A DNA stretch of 32,535 nt from Myxococcota bacterium (GTDB lineage Bacteria > Myxococcota_A > Polyangia > JAAYKL01). The notes under the pieces are model-generated. The model was not told the DNA's origin. It did no database searches and saw only the letters and a list, made by a program, of their open reading frames with translations. Position numbers and translations under genes: made by a program. The stretch is from assembly GCA_028278265.1 (NCBI GenBank), contig JANQET010000091.1, forward strand, positions 1 through 32,535. Direction: 5' to 3'. Below, piece after piece: positions 17,111-24,820 of the stretch (position 1 is the first letter of the stretch; each line of letters begins with the position of its first letter).

Positions 17111-17775
17111 GGCTGGTCCACCTGTTCCTGTAACTGCGCCGCCTGGCGGGCGAGCTGATCGACAAGCTCGTTCTGGGGAATCCCGGCGTGACCGCGAACC
17201 TTGCGCAGCTCCAGTCGATCAAACTGGGCCAGAACGGATTTGATCTTGGCGATCAGCTCCCGGTTGGCCTTGGCCTTCCAGTTGCGAACCAGCACCCCGA
17301 TGGCATACTCGCTGTCCGTGTGAATGACCACCGGTGCCGAGGTTTGACCGACGATTTCGAGAACCCGCAGAATGGCGGTCAGCTCGGCGATGTTATTGGT
17401 CCCGCGCCCCAGCGGTTCCCCCCGCTGCAGCTGACGACCGTCGGGCCAATCGATGGCCAATCCCAACCCGCTCTGCCCCGGATTGCCCAAACAGGCGCCG
17501 TCGGTGTAGGCGACAATGGCCGACTCGTCTGATCCACCACCGCCGCTCTGCTTTACCCGAGCAGCGGATCGGGCCCTCGAGCGAGGGGGTGTCGCCGGGG
17601 TATCGCTCTCCTCTCCCGACCAATCGGAGAGGTTGCTCGGCCAGGGTTGGTAGGTTCGATCGTCCTCGAGTTTGTATTTCATCGTGGCCCGGCCGTTGGT
17701 GATGACCACCTCACCGGAGTCGTCCACTTTGACGAATACGCGCTTGTTTTTAAATTTCATGCTCTTGTAGGTCAT
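17107..17775 (-). CDS. rnhA: Ribonuclease HI with N-terminal extension
   Basis: A 222-aa protein. The C-terminal 140 residues are a type I RNase H, which cuts the RNA strand of RNA-DNA hybrids. The catalytic acidic set is visible: Asp in YTDGACLGNPG, Glu in NNIAELTAIL, Asp in IHTDSEYAIG, and the last Asp in NELVDQLAR; the loop His is in RGHAGIP. The first 55 residues (MTYKSMKFKNKRVFVKVDD ...) form a small basic beta domain followed by a Ser/Arg-rich linker. I recall a similar leader in myxobacterial RNases H; it is not the classical hybrid-binding domain. The start at 17775 has AGGGTGA 7 bases upstream. It is the first gene of the coupled four-gene operon, an unexpected neighbour for a condensing enzyme. 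Confidence 0.93.
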   Translation of the reverse strand: MTYKSMKFKNKRVFVKVDDSGEVVITNGRATMKYKLEDDRTYQPWPSNLSDWSGEESDTPATPPRSRARSAARVKQSGGGGSDESAIVAYTDGACLGNPGQSGLGLAIDWPDGRQLQRGEPLGRGTNNIAELTAILRVLEIVGQTSAPVVIHTDSEYAIGVLVRNWKAKANRELIAKIKSVLAQFDRLELRKVRGHAGIPQNELVDQLARQAAQLQEQVDQP

Positions 17776-18064
17776 TGAAAAATCACCCTAATTGATGATC
17801 CCCCAACGAAGCAATGGTAAATCTGGTGAGTCGATCGACAAAAGCAGCCAAAATCGGTTTATTTTTTTCTCTTTCGTGCGATTTCTTAAATGACGAATAA
17901 TATCGTCCGCAATAAAACTGCTGCAGGGAGAGGACCAGACTCTATCATAAGCTGCGATATTAATTGTCTTTTTTTTGCGGTTCGAGGTATAGTCCGCCAC
18001 GAAAAAAAGCGAAAAACGGGACTTGACATTTAACGAGGGTGATGTGTCCCTTATAAACGACTAA

Positions 18065-20017
18065 ATGACAAATCAATCGACCACTCAAATTGCTCAGCGG
18101 CTGCTTGCCGATGGCGCTATCACCGACAATCAGTACCAGGGCGCCATGTTGCATCTCGAAAAACACGGGGGATTTTTCGAGGAGGCGCTGTTGGAGATTG
18201 GCGTGTTCGACGAGGAGACGCTGCTGCAACACCTCGCCCGGATCTTTCGCACGCGCTACGTGACGACGGAAAAACTCAAACGCGCGGACATTCCTCGCAA
18301 CATCCTGGAAATGGTGCCGGTCAAACTGGCCAAGAAGCACAACATCTTTCCGATTCTGCACGACGCCACGACCCACGAGCTATCAATTGTCTCCTCGGAT
18401 CCCTCGAATATAGAAATTGAACAGGACATCGCCCGGATCAGCGGATCGTCTCGCGTGCGGTCCTTCATCGCCCGACCGGCGGCGATCAAGGCGGCGATCG
18501 CCAAATTCTACCGCGGGGATATTCACGCCTTTGCCAACATCGATCGGGAGAGTTATCGCGCCTTTCAATCGATGATGAACGTCTACGAACGCAATCTCCT
18601 CGACGAGGGCTCGATGGCCGCGGCGCTGGCCAACTCGGACAAGTCCCAAGAACGGATGATATCGGCCGAGCAGATGGAGCGGGGGGCAGCACGGGCATCG
18701 TCACCGTTCGGCCAACAACTCGAACATCACCTCTCCACGTTGGTCGAAATGCTCAAGGTGATGATCTCACTGCTGGAGAGCAGCCGTGGGGAGTTGGCCG
18801 GCCATTCAATTCTGGTCGCCCGCCACGCCGAGCGGATGTGCCAGCGGATCGATTTACCCGAATTAGAGACCGAATCGATCACCATCGCCGCTTTGCTGCA
18901 CGACTTGAGCAAGGGCAGCCCCTACCACCTGACCCCGTTCAACGTCGCCGAGTGGAAGGGCCACAAGACCACGGCCGAGAAACGGTACCTCAACCCGATC
19001 CGCCTGATCGAATCGGTCGATCTCCCCGAATCCACCTTGAACACCCTGCAACATATGTATGAGCAGTTCGACGGAAACGGATTTCCCGATGGTCTGCGGG
19101 GCAAGGACATTCCCCTGGGCGCGCGGATTCTCGCGCTGGCCGATACGTTTGCCGATCTCACCTGCAACCCGCGCAACCCCTACCGGCGAACATTGAGCAC
19201 CGAAGAGGCGATTCAGATTCTCAAAAAGGCCAAGCAGAAGGTGTTCGATCCCAACCTGGTGGAACTGTTCAGCGCAGTGGTCACCGGGGACGATATCAAG
19301 CGTCAACTGCTCACCGGCGCCCAGACCGTGATGATCGTCGATCCGGATCCGGAGCAGTGTGCCATCCTGGACCTTCAGTTGACCAGCCAAGGATTCAAGG
19401 TCGTCACCGAGCACGGCGCTGACGAGGCCATCAAGTACGTCTACAACGAATCGGTCAACATCGTGCTCTGCGAGACCGACATCGAACCGTTCGACGGTTT
19501 TGAGTTCAAGCGACGGCTCAACAGCGACGACCGCACCAAGGACATTCCGTTCATCTACTTCACCTCGCGGGCCGGCTCCAACGCGGTCAAGCAGGGCTTC
19601 GATCTGGGGGCTCAGGACTATCTCGTCAAGCCGATGTCGATGGACGTCCTCGTGGCCAAAATCAACAAGATTCTCCGCCAGAGCTCCTCCACCACCTCGA
19701 GCAGCGGTGTGTCGGGCTCGCTCAAGGAGATGTCCCTGCCCGATCTGGTCCAGATTCTGTCCCACGGACGAAAGAGCGGACAGCTCAAGCTCAACATCGA
19801 TCAACAGGTGGGCGAAATTCACTTCGTCGACGGGGAAATCTACAACGCGCTGTTCGAAAAGCTCCGCGGTGAAGAGGCCTTTTTCAGAATGCTGCGGCAC
19901 AAGGACGGCCGCTTCGAGCTCAACTCGGACTTTCGCGCCGAGCAGCGAGTGATCAACATGACCAGCGAAATGCTGCTCTTGGAAGGCCTACGCCGCTTCG
20001 ACGAAGACAATCGGTAG
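18065..20017 (+). CDS. MshEN / HD-GYP-like / receiver / DUF4388 signalling protein
   Basis: A 650-aa cytoplasmic protein. Residues about 1-150 resemble the GspE/MshE N-terminal (MshEN) domain, which binds cyclic di-GMP in known cases. Residues about 230-405 are an HD-GYP-type domain. It keeps His247, His279-Asp280 in LLHDLSKG, His300 and Asp360, but the HHE motif reads MYE (331-333) and GYP reads GFP. Residues about 420-540 are a receiver domain with the acidic pair Asp426/Asp428, Thr500 and Lys522, but Glu470 replaces the phospho-acceptor Asp. Residues about 550-645 are a DUF4388/PATAN module. The start is forced: an in-frame TAA directly precedes the ATG, with no Shine-Dalgarno site. It probably senses c-di-GMP without normal phosphodiesterase or phosphorylation chemistry. 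Confidence 0.88.
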   Translation: MTNQSTTQIAQRLLADGAITDNQYQGAMLHLEKHGGFFEEALLEIGVFDEETLLQHLARIFRTRYVTTEKLKRADIPRNILEMVPVKLAKKHNIFPILHDATTHELSIVSSDPSNIEIEQDIARISGSSRVRSFIARPAAIKAAIAKFYRGDIHAFANIDRESYRAFQSMMNVYERNLLDEGSMAAALANSDKSQERMISAEQMERGAARASSPFGQQLEHHLSTLVEMLKVMISLLESSRGELAGHSILVARHAERMCQRIDLPELETESITIAALLHDLSKGSPYHLTPFNVAEWKGHKTTAEKRYLNPIRLIESVDLPESTLNTLQHMYEQFDGNGFPDGLRGKDIPLGARILALADTFADLTCNPRNPYRRTLSTEEAIQILKKAKQKVFDPNLVELFSAVVTGDDIKRQLLTGAQTVMIVDPDPEQCAILDLQLTSQGFKVVTEHGADEAIKYVYNESVNIVLCETDIEPFDGFEFKRRLNSDDRTKDIPFIYFTSRAGSNAVKQGFDLGAQDYLVKPMSMDVLVAKINKILRQSSSTTSSSGVSGSLKEMSLPDLVQILSHGRKSGQLKLNIDQQVGEIHFVDGEIYNALFEKLRGEEAFFRMLRHKDGRFELNSDFRAEQRVINMTSEMLLLEGLRRFDEDNR

Positions 20018-20021
20018 ATCT

Positions 20022-20636
20022 CTACTTTTGTTTGCGGGAGTTTTTGCGCCGGCGGATTTGCTGCCGCTGGGCCGGGGTGAGCTTGAGCCATCGTCTGGCC
20101 TTTTGCATCAGCTGTCGACGCTTTGCCGGGTCCATGTGCTTGAGCCGCTTCAGTTGTCGGCGGAAGCGGGTCCGGTCCCGTTCGGGGAGCTGCTGCCACC
20201 GGTGATAGCGGTTCATGATCACCGCCTTTTCTCGGGCGGGTAGTTTGTGGAACATCCGGTAGTGATTTCTGAGCCGCTCCCGTTCGCTCGACGGGAGGGC
20301 CTTGAATCGCTCGAGCCGGGTGCGCAGTTTCTGCCTTTTTTGCGGCGGCAGTGACTTGAAGCGCTCCAGCCTCTTTTTGAGTGCCTCTTTCTGCTCGGGG
20401 GTCAACCGTCGCCATTGGTCCACCAGATCAGCGGGAATTTCCGGTTCCGATGAGGATGGTTTTTCGTTGGGCTTCACCGGGATCGGGGCATCCGACTTCT
20501 GTTGTTCTTCACTCTGCGCCGATGCCTGACGCGCCGAGATCCCGACGGAGAGGCCGATCACCGCTGCCACGACCGAGCACTGTCTGTACATCGTTTGGGC
20601 ACTCGGCCCTTTGCTGATTGAGGAATTTCGGTTCAT
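20022..20636 (-). CDS. DUF3106-like secreted protein with seven 18-residue repeats
   Basis: A 204-aa very basic protein with an N-terminal signal or anchor (hydrophobic about 20-35, ending near ASA-QSE). From residue 78 to the end it is seven head-to-tail units, six of exactly 18 residues, each beginning LTP, LPP, LPS, LPA, LPE or MDP and continuing with a charged helix (for example LTPEQKEALKKRLERFKS). This is the DUF3106 pattern. The units are likely helical hairpins on a basic rod in the periplasm. It is the last gene of the sigma-factor operon; its ATG overlaps the stop of the small upstream gene by 4 bp. DUF3106 proteins commonly follow ECF sigma/anti-sigma pairs; their activity is not known. 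Confidence 0.85.
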   Translation of the reverse strand: MNRNSSISKGPSAQTMYRQCSVVAAVIGLSVGISARQASAQSEEQQKSDAPIPVKPNEKPSSSEPEIPADLVDQWRRLTPEQKEALKKRLERFKSLPPQKRQKLRTRLERFKALPSSERERLRNHYRMFHKLPAREKAVIMNRYHRWQQLPERDRTRFRRQLKRLKHMDPAKRRQLMQKARRWLKLTPAQRQQIRRRKNSRKQK

Positions 20637-20905
20637 CGCCGACCTCCCTTTTCGTAAAAGAGCTGCCAGTCGTCCAGCAGATCGAGTTTTTCCAACAGTT
20701 CGATCAGCTGGAGCAACTCCAGGTTACTCAACACTTCTCTCTCCCATGGCTCGAGCGCTTTGCTCTTGGCTTCTTGGGGTTTTGTCTTGCCCGCGCGCGG
20801 GTCGCGGACCCGGTGGGTCGCCGTCTTTTGATCGGTCAGGGCTTGGGGTGTGCCGGCGAGCAGCATTGCGGAAACGACCAACGACATGGCAAGGGGACCG
20901 GCCAT
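20633..20905 (-). CDS. Small secreted protein with NL-x-LLQ helix
   Basis: A 90-aa protein with a signal peptide (about 1-24, MAGPLAMSLVVSAMLLAGTP), a charged middle, and a strongly amphipathic leucine-rich helix at about 51-80 (NLELLQLIELLEKLDLLDD from residue 61). The helix shares the NL-x-LLQ-x-I pattern with the periplasmic tail of the anti-sigma factor encoded just upstream. The gene starts 2 bp after the anti-sigma stop and overlaps the DUF3106-like gene, so it is firmly part of the operon. I infer a role in the signalling cascade, for example pairing with the anti-sigma tail. It is too short to match a family I can name. Confidence 0.75.
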   Translation of the reverse strand: MAGPLAMSLVVSAMLLAGTPQALTDQKTATHRVRDPRAGKTKPQEAKSKALEPWEREVLSNLELLQLIELLEKLDLLDDWQLFYEKGGRR

Positions 20906-20907
20906 GG

Positions 20908-21414
20908 TCAGTTCACCTCAACTTCGGCTTGAGGCGCCACGAGATCGATCCCCTCGAGCTCCATCGTGTCGATCGCTTGCAACAGATCGAGATTGACGAT
21001 CACTTCATAGTCCGCATAGAGCTCCAGGTCGTCGGCGATCGCCCGTTCCTCCCCATGGGGTTTCCCGGTGGGCCAACCGCTGAAGACCAGCACCCCAATC
21101 ACCGCGGCGGCGATGCCCGAGCCCACCAAGGCGGCCAGGCGCGGTCCGGTCAGCCAACCGAGCTTTCGACCGCTCGACGCAGATGGACGGAACAACTCTT
21201 CGTCGAAGCGCTCCAACGACGATTGTTCGAATTGCGCCGAGGGAGACGCGGTCGGGAGCGCATCGACCAATTGGGCCGTCTTGCTCAACCCTTCGAGCTG
21301 CTCGCGACACGAAGCACAGCCCTCCAGGTGCTCCTCGAACGAGGTGCGCTCCGCCTCGCCCAGCTCGTCGTCCAGGTAGGCGACAATCCATTCGGTGTAT
21401 TTGTCCTGCATCAT
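20908..21414 (-). CDS. Anti-sigma factor with zinc-finger domain and one membrane helix
   Basis: A 168-aa protein with the zinc-binding anti-sigma (ZAS) signature His29-x3-Cys33-x2-Cys36 (EEHLEGCASCRE) in the N-terminal cytoplasmic part, a single membrane helix at about 92-112 (LAALVGSGIAAAVIGVLVF), and a short periplasmic tail. The tail (about 130-168) is acidic and includes NLDLLQAIDTMELEGIDL. It should hold the ECF sigma factor inactive until an envelope signal arrives. The ATG overlaps the stop of the sigma factor gene (ATGA), the usual coupling of such pairs. Function is secure; the signal is not known. Confidence 0.93.
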   Translation of the reverse strand: MMQDKYTEWIVAYLDDELGEAERTSFEEHLEGCASCREQLEGLSKTAQLVDALPTASPSAQFEQSSLERFDEELFRPSASSGRKLGWLTGPRLAALVGSGIAAAVIGVLVFSGWPTGKPHGEERAIADDLELYADYEVIVNLDLLQAIDTMELEGIDLVAPQAEVEVN

Positions 21415-22031
21415 CTCTTCACCAAACGAAGGGTGTTCGATCGGGACGCCCCTCGCCTTTCGTCGACATCAATGGCCTGCCGCAGGGTATCGGCGGCGCG
21501 AAAGACCAGTGATTTGATCGCCGATTCGCTGAGTCCCAGAACATCGGCGGTCTCCAAGTAAGTACAACCCGCGAACCGGGTCAGGTTGAAGGCGGCCCGT
21601 TGGTTGGGCGGCAGGGCGTCGATCGTCCGATAGATCAACTTCTCGAGCCGTCGTCCGTCAACGATCCGATCCGCGGATTGACCCGCCGTGTCCGTTCCAA
21701 CCATCGCCTCGTCGAACGGTTCGCGGTTCTTCTGGTGCTGGCGACGGCGCACCGCGTTGAGCGCGGTGTTGGTCGCGATGCGGTAGAGCCAGGTGGAAAA
21801 GCGCGATTGCACCGTGTACCGTTTGCGGGTGCGATACAACTTGAGAAACACCTCCTGGACAATCTCCTCGGAGACGGCCCGGTTTTGCAGATAGCGATCC
21901 ACATAGCCGACGAGCCGGGGCGCGTAGCTCTCAAACAGCTTCACAAAGGCCTCCCGGTCACCGGCCTTGACCGCCAGCATCAGCCGGGCATCCGGGTCCC
22001 CGATCCCCAGGTTTCGCTTTGAGCCCACCAT
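21411..22031 (-). CDS. ECF-family RNA polymerase sigma factor
   Basis: A 206-aa sigma-70 group 4 factor. Region 2 lies at about 25-95 (FVKLFESYAPRLVGYVDRYL, EEIVQEVFLKLY, TWLYRIATNTALNAVRRR) and region 4 at about 135-190 (IDALPPNQRAAFNLTRFAGC, YLETADVLGLSESAIKSLVF). The ATG at 22031 has no clear ribosome-binding site. Upstream, the palindromic CGCAA-ATAG-TTGCG (22051-22064) lies between this start and the stop of the barrel gene at 22071. It heads a tightly coupled set: sigma, anti-sigma, small secreted protein, DUF3106-like protein. Autoregulation is usual in the family but not visible here as a defined promoter. Confidence 0.95.
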   Translation of the reverse strand: MVGSKRNLGIGDPDARLMLAVKAGDREAFVKLFESYAPRLVGYVDRYLQNRAVSEEIVQEVFLKLYRTRKRYTVQSRFSTWLYRIATNTALNAVRRRQHQKNREPFDEAMVGTDTAGQSADRIVDGRRLEKLIYRTIDALPPNQRAAFNLTRFAGCTYLETADVLGLSESAIKSLVFRAADTLRQAIDVDERRGASRSNTLRLVKR

Positions 22032-22070
22032 CTATTTATGCAAACACGTCAAATCGCAAATAGTTGCGCG

Positions 22071-23654
22071 TCAATAGTCTACATCAAATCCAGCGATCAG
22101 CTGAAAAGTAGACGGCTCGACACTCATCACCTGAAACTGGTTGGACAGCTCGAACGGTTTGGCAAAATCGAAAAATCCGCCGGTCACCAGGTAATCCGCT
22201 TCGACCGAGAGGCGACAATAGCGGCCGAATTGCCAAGCGAAATTGAGGTTGAACTCCACCCCGTAAAACCGACTGTTCGAGGCCAGGTGTTTGCCGTGGG
22301 CCAGCAGCAGGGCGCTGACCAAGCGTAGGTCCATCTCCGGCAAAATCTCCAGGCCGGCGCTGAGCCCCGGGGTGATCACGCCCCTCCCGCCCACGCCGGA
22401 GGTGGTCAGACTGCGCGCACCATACTGTTGGTTCATCCCACCGGAGAAAAACAGGTTGGTTCGCGTGATAAAGGGGTAGATCGAGACGAAACTGTTGAGC
22501 CGCTCCAACACCTGGCGGTGGGACAACTCCTCCGGCCCGTATATCTCTCCGCTCATTATGAGCAGGAAGCCGCCGAGAACGAATCGATCGGTCACATCGA
22601 AATAGGCGTCCGCGTCCAGCATCCAGCCCCGGCAGTCGGTGCGACCCGTTCTCGACCAGTGCTCTCCATTGCGGGGGTCCTCCCCGGATATCGAGTAGTC
22701 GAACCGACCCCACTCGGCGATGCCGGTGATGGACAGGCTCGCCCTCTGGAACAGGGCATTGGCGGTCAGGCCCGACCAGAAGAGGTGGCCGGTGGTGTCA
22801 AACTCTGTTTTCGGAGAATTGATCACCCAGTACAAGACATCTCCTTGATTGCCACTCGCGGCCGCGGCGCTGCTCAGAATCGACCGGGCGATCTCGGCCA
22901 ATTCACTGTTTCCGTCCCGATACCAGGCGAAAAACAGCCCGATTTCCTCCAGCAGTGAGCGCAGGTAGGCCACCTCCTGATAACCGTAGGGGCTGCGCTT
23001 GCCGTCACCGGTGAAACTCCCGTCGGGCATCAATAGGGCGGTTTGCATCCGCAGGGGACGATCAAAGCCGAGAAAAAAATCGGCGTTGAGCTCCACCCCT
23101 AGTGCGTGGTTGTCCATCACGAACCCCTCGCCGGTGGAGATGAGCCGCTTGCCCGCAGCGATTTGCAGCCATTGGGTCTCACCCAGGCTCAGCTCGAAAT
23201 AGGCTTGGCGGATGAAGTAGTGGCTGTAGAGCTCGTCGGTAAAGACGGCTGCATTGGAGGTGACCCCGCACCGGGGATCGAAAGAGGTCTCATCGCAAAC
23301 GGGTTGGGGCGTGTAGTGCGCCAGGGCGGGGACCTTGAGCTCCCCCGTATCGGCGGTGAGATTGAACCGCAGTCGAGACCAGCTGAGATCGAGGGACAGG
23401 CCCACCAACCCGGAGTAGCTCACCTCGTGTTGATTGAACCTTAGGTTGTTTGGATCATCTGCATATTCGGATTGGCCGGCTCCGCCGAAGTCGACAGTCG
23501 TCAGGGTGCCCTGGGGATTGGACGCATTTCTGATCAGATTGAACCGGTTGAGCCACCACCCCCCCAGCTCCAACTGGATCTCCTCGGCGGCGCGGATCGG
23601 TGGAGGGAGCAGCGCAGAGGCAATGATTAAGCTACAACAAAGCCGTATGACCAT
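22071..23654 (-). CDS. Large outer-membrane beta-barrel protein
   Basis: The product of about 527 residues has a signal peptide from the ATG at 23654 (MVIRLCCSLIIASALLPPPI, cleavage near RAA-EEI); a GTG at 23675 is an alternative start. The mature protein is dominated by alternating hydrophobic/polar strands with aromatic belts (FYGVEFNLNFAWQFGRYCRL). The overall look resembles the alginate-export/long-chain porin type of 14-18-stranded barrels, but I cannot assign a substrate. Two cysteines near residues 125-140 may form a disulfide in an external loop. It lies 39 bp upstream of the sigma factor on the same strand. It could belong to the same transcript, or its state could be what the sigma system watches; both are inference. 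Confidence 0.8.
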   Translation of the reverse strand: MVIRLCCSLIIASALLPPPIRAAEEIQLELGGWWLNRFNLIRNASNPQGTLTTVDFGGAGQSEYADDPNNLRFNQHEVSYSGLVGLSLDLSWSRLRFNLTADTGELKVPALAHYTPQPVCDETSFDPRCGVTSNAAVFTDELYSHYFIRQAYFELSLGETQWLQIAAGKRLISTGEGFVMDNHALGVELNADFFLGFDRPLRMQTALLMPDGSFTGDGKRSPYGYQEVAYLRSLLEEIGLFFAWYRDGNSELAEIARSILSSAAAASGNQGDVLYWVINSPKTEFDTTGHLFWSGLTANALFQRASLSITGIAEWGRFDYSISGEDPRNGEHWSRTGRTDCRGWMLDADAYFDVTDRFVLGGFLLIMSGEIYGPEELSHRQVLERLNSFVSIYPFITRTNLFFSGGMNQQYGARSLTTSGVGGRGVITPGLSAGLEILPEMDLRLVSALLLAHGKHLASNSRFYGVEFNLNFAWQFGRYCRLSVEADYLVTGGFFDFAKPFELSNQFQVMSVEPSTFQLIAGFDVDY

Positions 23655-23739
23655 GTAATTGAAGTGTATGAGCACTCAGCCGTGAATCAACACCTTACCT
23701 GCTGACACATGAATCGTTCTGCAGGTCGATCGCCGACGG

Positions 23740-24525
23740 TTAAGGGCAGTCCAGCTCAATCGTCCCGGTTTTGCCGCTGGCCGCGGTCCAGGTGGCATGA
23801 TCAGTGCCGTCGAATTCAATGGTCAGCTGCCGACCCGCCGATCCCTTGAGCTCAATCACTCCACCGGCCAGAGGACATTGATCCTTGCACTTGGTGAAGC
23901 CGGAGACGGTCTTGCTCCGGGCGCGAAACTCGGTCCGGGTCGTCCATTCGCCGTCAATACTGACGCACTTGGCCTCTGTGTCCACGCCGACCCGGTAATC
24001 ACCGACTCGGTGCAGCTCGCCACCCCGCGGTCCTCGTCCCTTGGAATTGGTGTTCACCTGGAGCAGGCGTTCGGTCCCCTGCCGGGTCAAGGTCGCCTGA
24101 CCGTCCAGCTCCAAGTGGAACCGTCTGCCGGTGACCACACCGGTCAACTCAAACGCCAGTTGATCGTCGGACTGTTCGGTGAGGGTCGCCACCACGGTGC
24201 CGGAAATCTCCCGATGGCCGAACATGCCGGTGCACCCGTCCAGTGTGAGCACCACCTGATTGGGGGAGACCTCCGCGGAAACACACTCTCGGGGTCTAAA
24301 CCGGTGCCGGGCATTGGTCCAGACCAACTCGACCCACTGTTGAGCGGTCATCCCGTGTTCGTAGTCCAGGGTGGCAACAGCCGCGAACTCCGATTCCGCG
24401 CTCGCCAGCCCCACAGACTCCAGTGATTGCTCAGCCTCTTCGAACTCGGTCATCTCCTGATCGAGTTCACATCCCCAAACGAGCCAGCTCAGCACCAACG
24501 TACAATTGAAAACTACCCATCTCAT
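23740..24525 (-). CDS. Putative lipoprotein of unknown function
   Basis: A 261-aa protein with a good ribosome-binding site (AAAGGAGG) before the ATG. The N-terminus is a lipoprotein-type signal (MRWVVFNCTLVLSWLVWGC), with Cys19 as the probable lipidated residue, although Trp at -2 is unusual. The rest is beta-rich with repeated antiparallel strands (QVVLTLDGCTGMFGHREISG, LAFELTGVVTGRRFHLELDG) and two cysteine pairs (CVSAEV/DGCTG and FTKCKDQCP) that could form disulfides. I recognise no family, but it resembles the many beta-sandwich lipoproteins of this phylum. The next gene downstream is the barrel protein after 85 bp on the same strand. Confidence 0.75.
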   Translation of the reverse strand: MRWVVFNCTLVLSWLVWGCELDQEMTEFEEAEQSLESVGLASAESEFAAVATLDYEHGMTAQQWVELVWTNARHRFRPRECVSAEVSPNQVVLTLDGCTGMFGHREISGTVVATLTEQSDDQLAFELTGVVTGRRFHLELDGQATLTRQGTERLLQVNTNSKGRGPRGGELHRVGDYRVGVDTEAKCVSIDGEWTTRTEFRARSKTVSGFTKCKDQCPLAGGVIELKGSAGRQLTIEFDGTDHATWTAASGKTGTIELDCP

Positions 24526-24646
24526 CAGCGGTCCTCCTTTGCGAAAAAAAGCGTTCTATCCGCCTAAACCCGAAGAGGGAGGAGAAGTTGCGCAAAAAAA
24601 CGATTGGTGCTTCTGCGGCAGCCTTGGGGTGTGATGAGTTGAAATA

Positions 24647-24800
24647 TGATGCCTGAGAAGCAACGCCAATGCTTGATTTCAAGGGTAGCCGCGAGGGCTA
24701 CCCCTACACGTGATCATCTAAGATTACTGTAGGGGCAATCCCTTGCGGTTGCCCTTTCAGGAGGGCTAATGCAGATTTGCTTGTTGCTTCTCAGGGATCA
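24647..24800. repeat. MITE-like palindromic element of about 154 bp
   Basis: Terminal inverted repeats of 18 bp (24647-24664 and 24783-24800) match at 17 positions. Inside, a second inverted pair of about 26-28 bp (24682-24708 and 24729-24756) ends in CCCCTACA/TGTAGGGG, and each arm is itself a hairpin (GGGTAGCC-GCGA-GGGCTACCC and GGGCAAT...GTTGCCC). There is no gene in it. The CCCCTACA arm with a GCGA or GCAA turn is a type of intergenic repeat found in many genomes. The flanking gene at 24821 ends 20 bp away, so the element may also serve as its terminator. Confidence 0.8.
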
Positions 24801-24820
24801 AATATAGAGAAGAACTGTTG

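Noticed and set aside
17788..18000. 70-aa minus-strand frame between rnhA and the signalling gene
   Set aside because: It lies in the divergent promoter region, starts with GTG without a ribosome-binding site, and has no domain-like content.
18023..18057. TTGACA ... TATAAA as a classical promoter
   Set aside because: The spacing is 23 bp, too long for a sigma-70 promoter.
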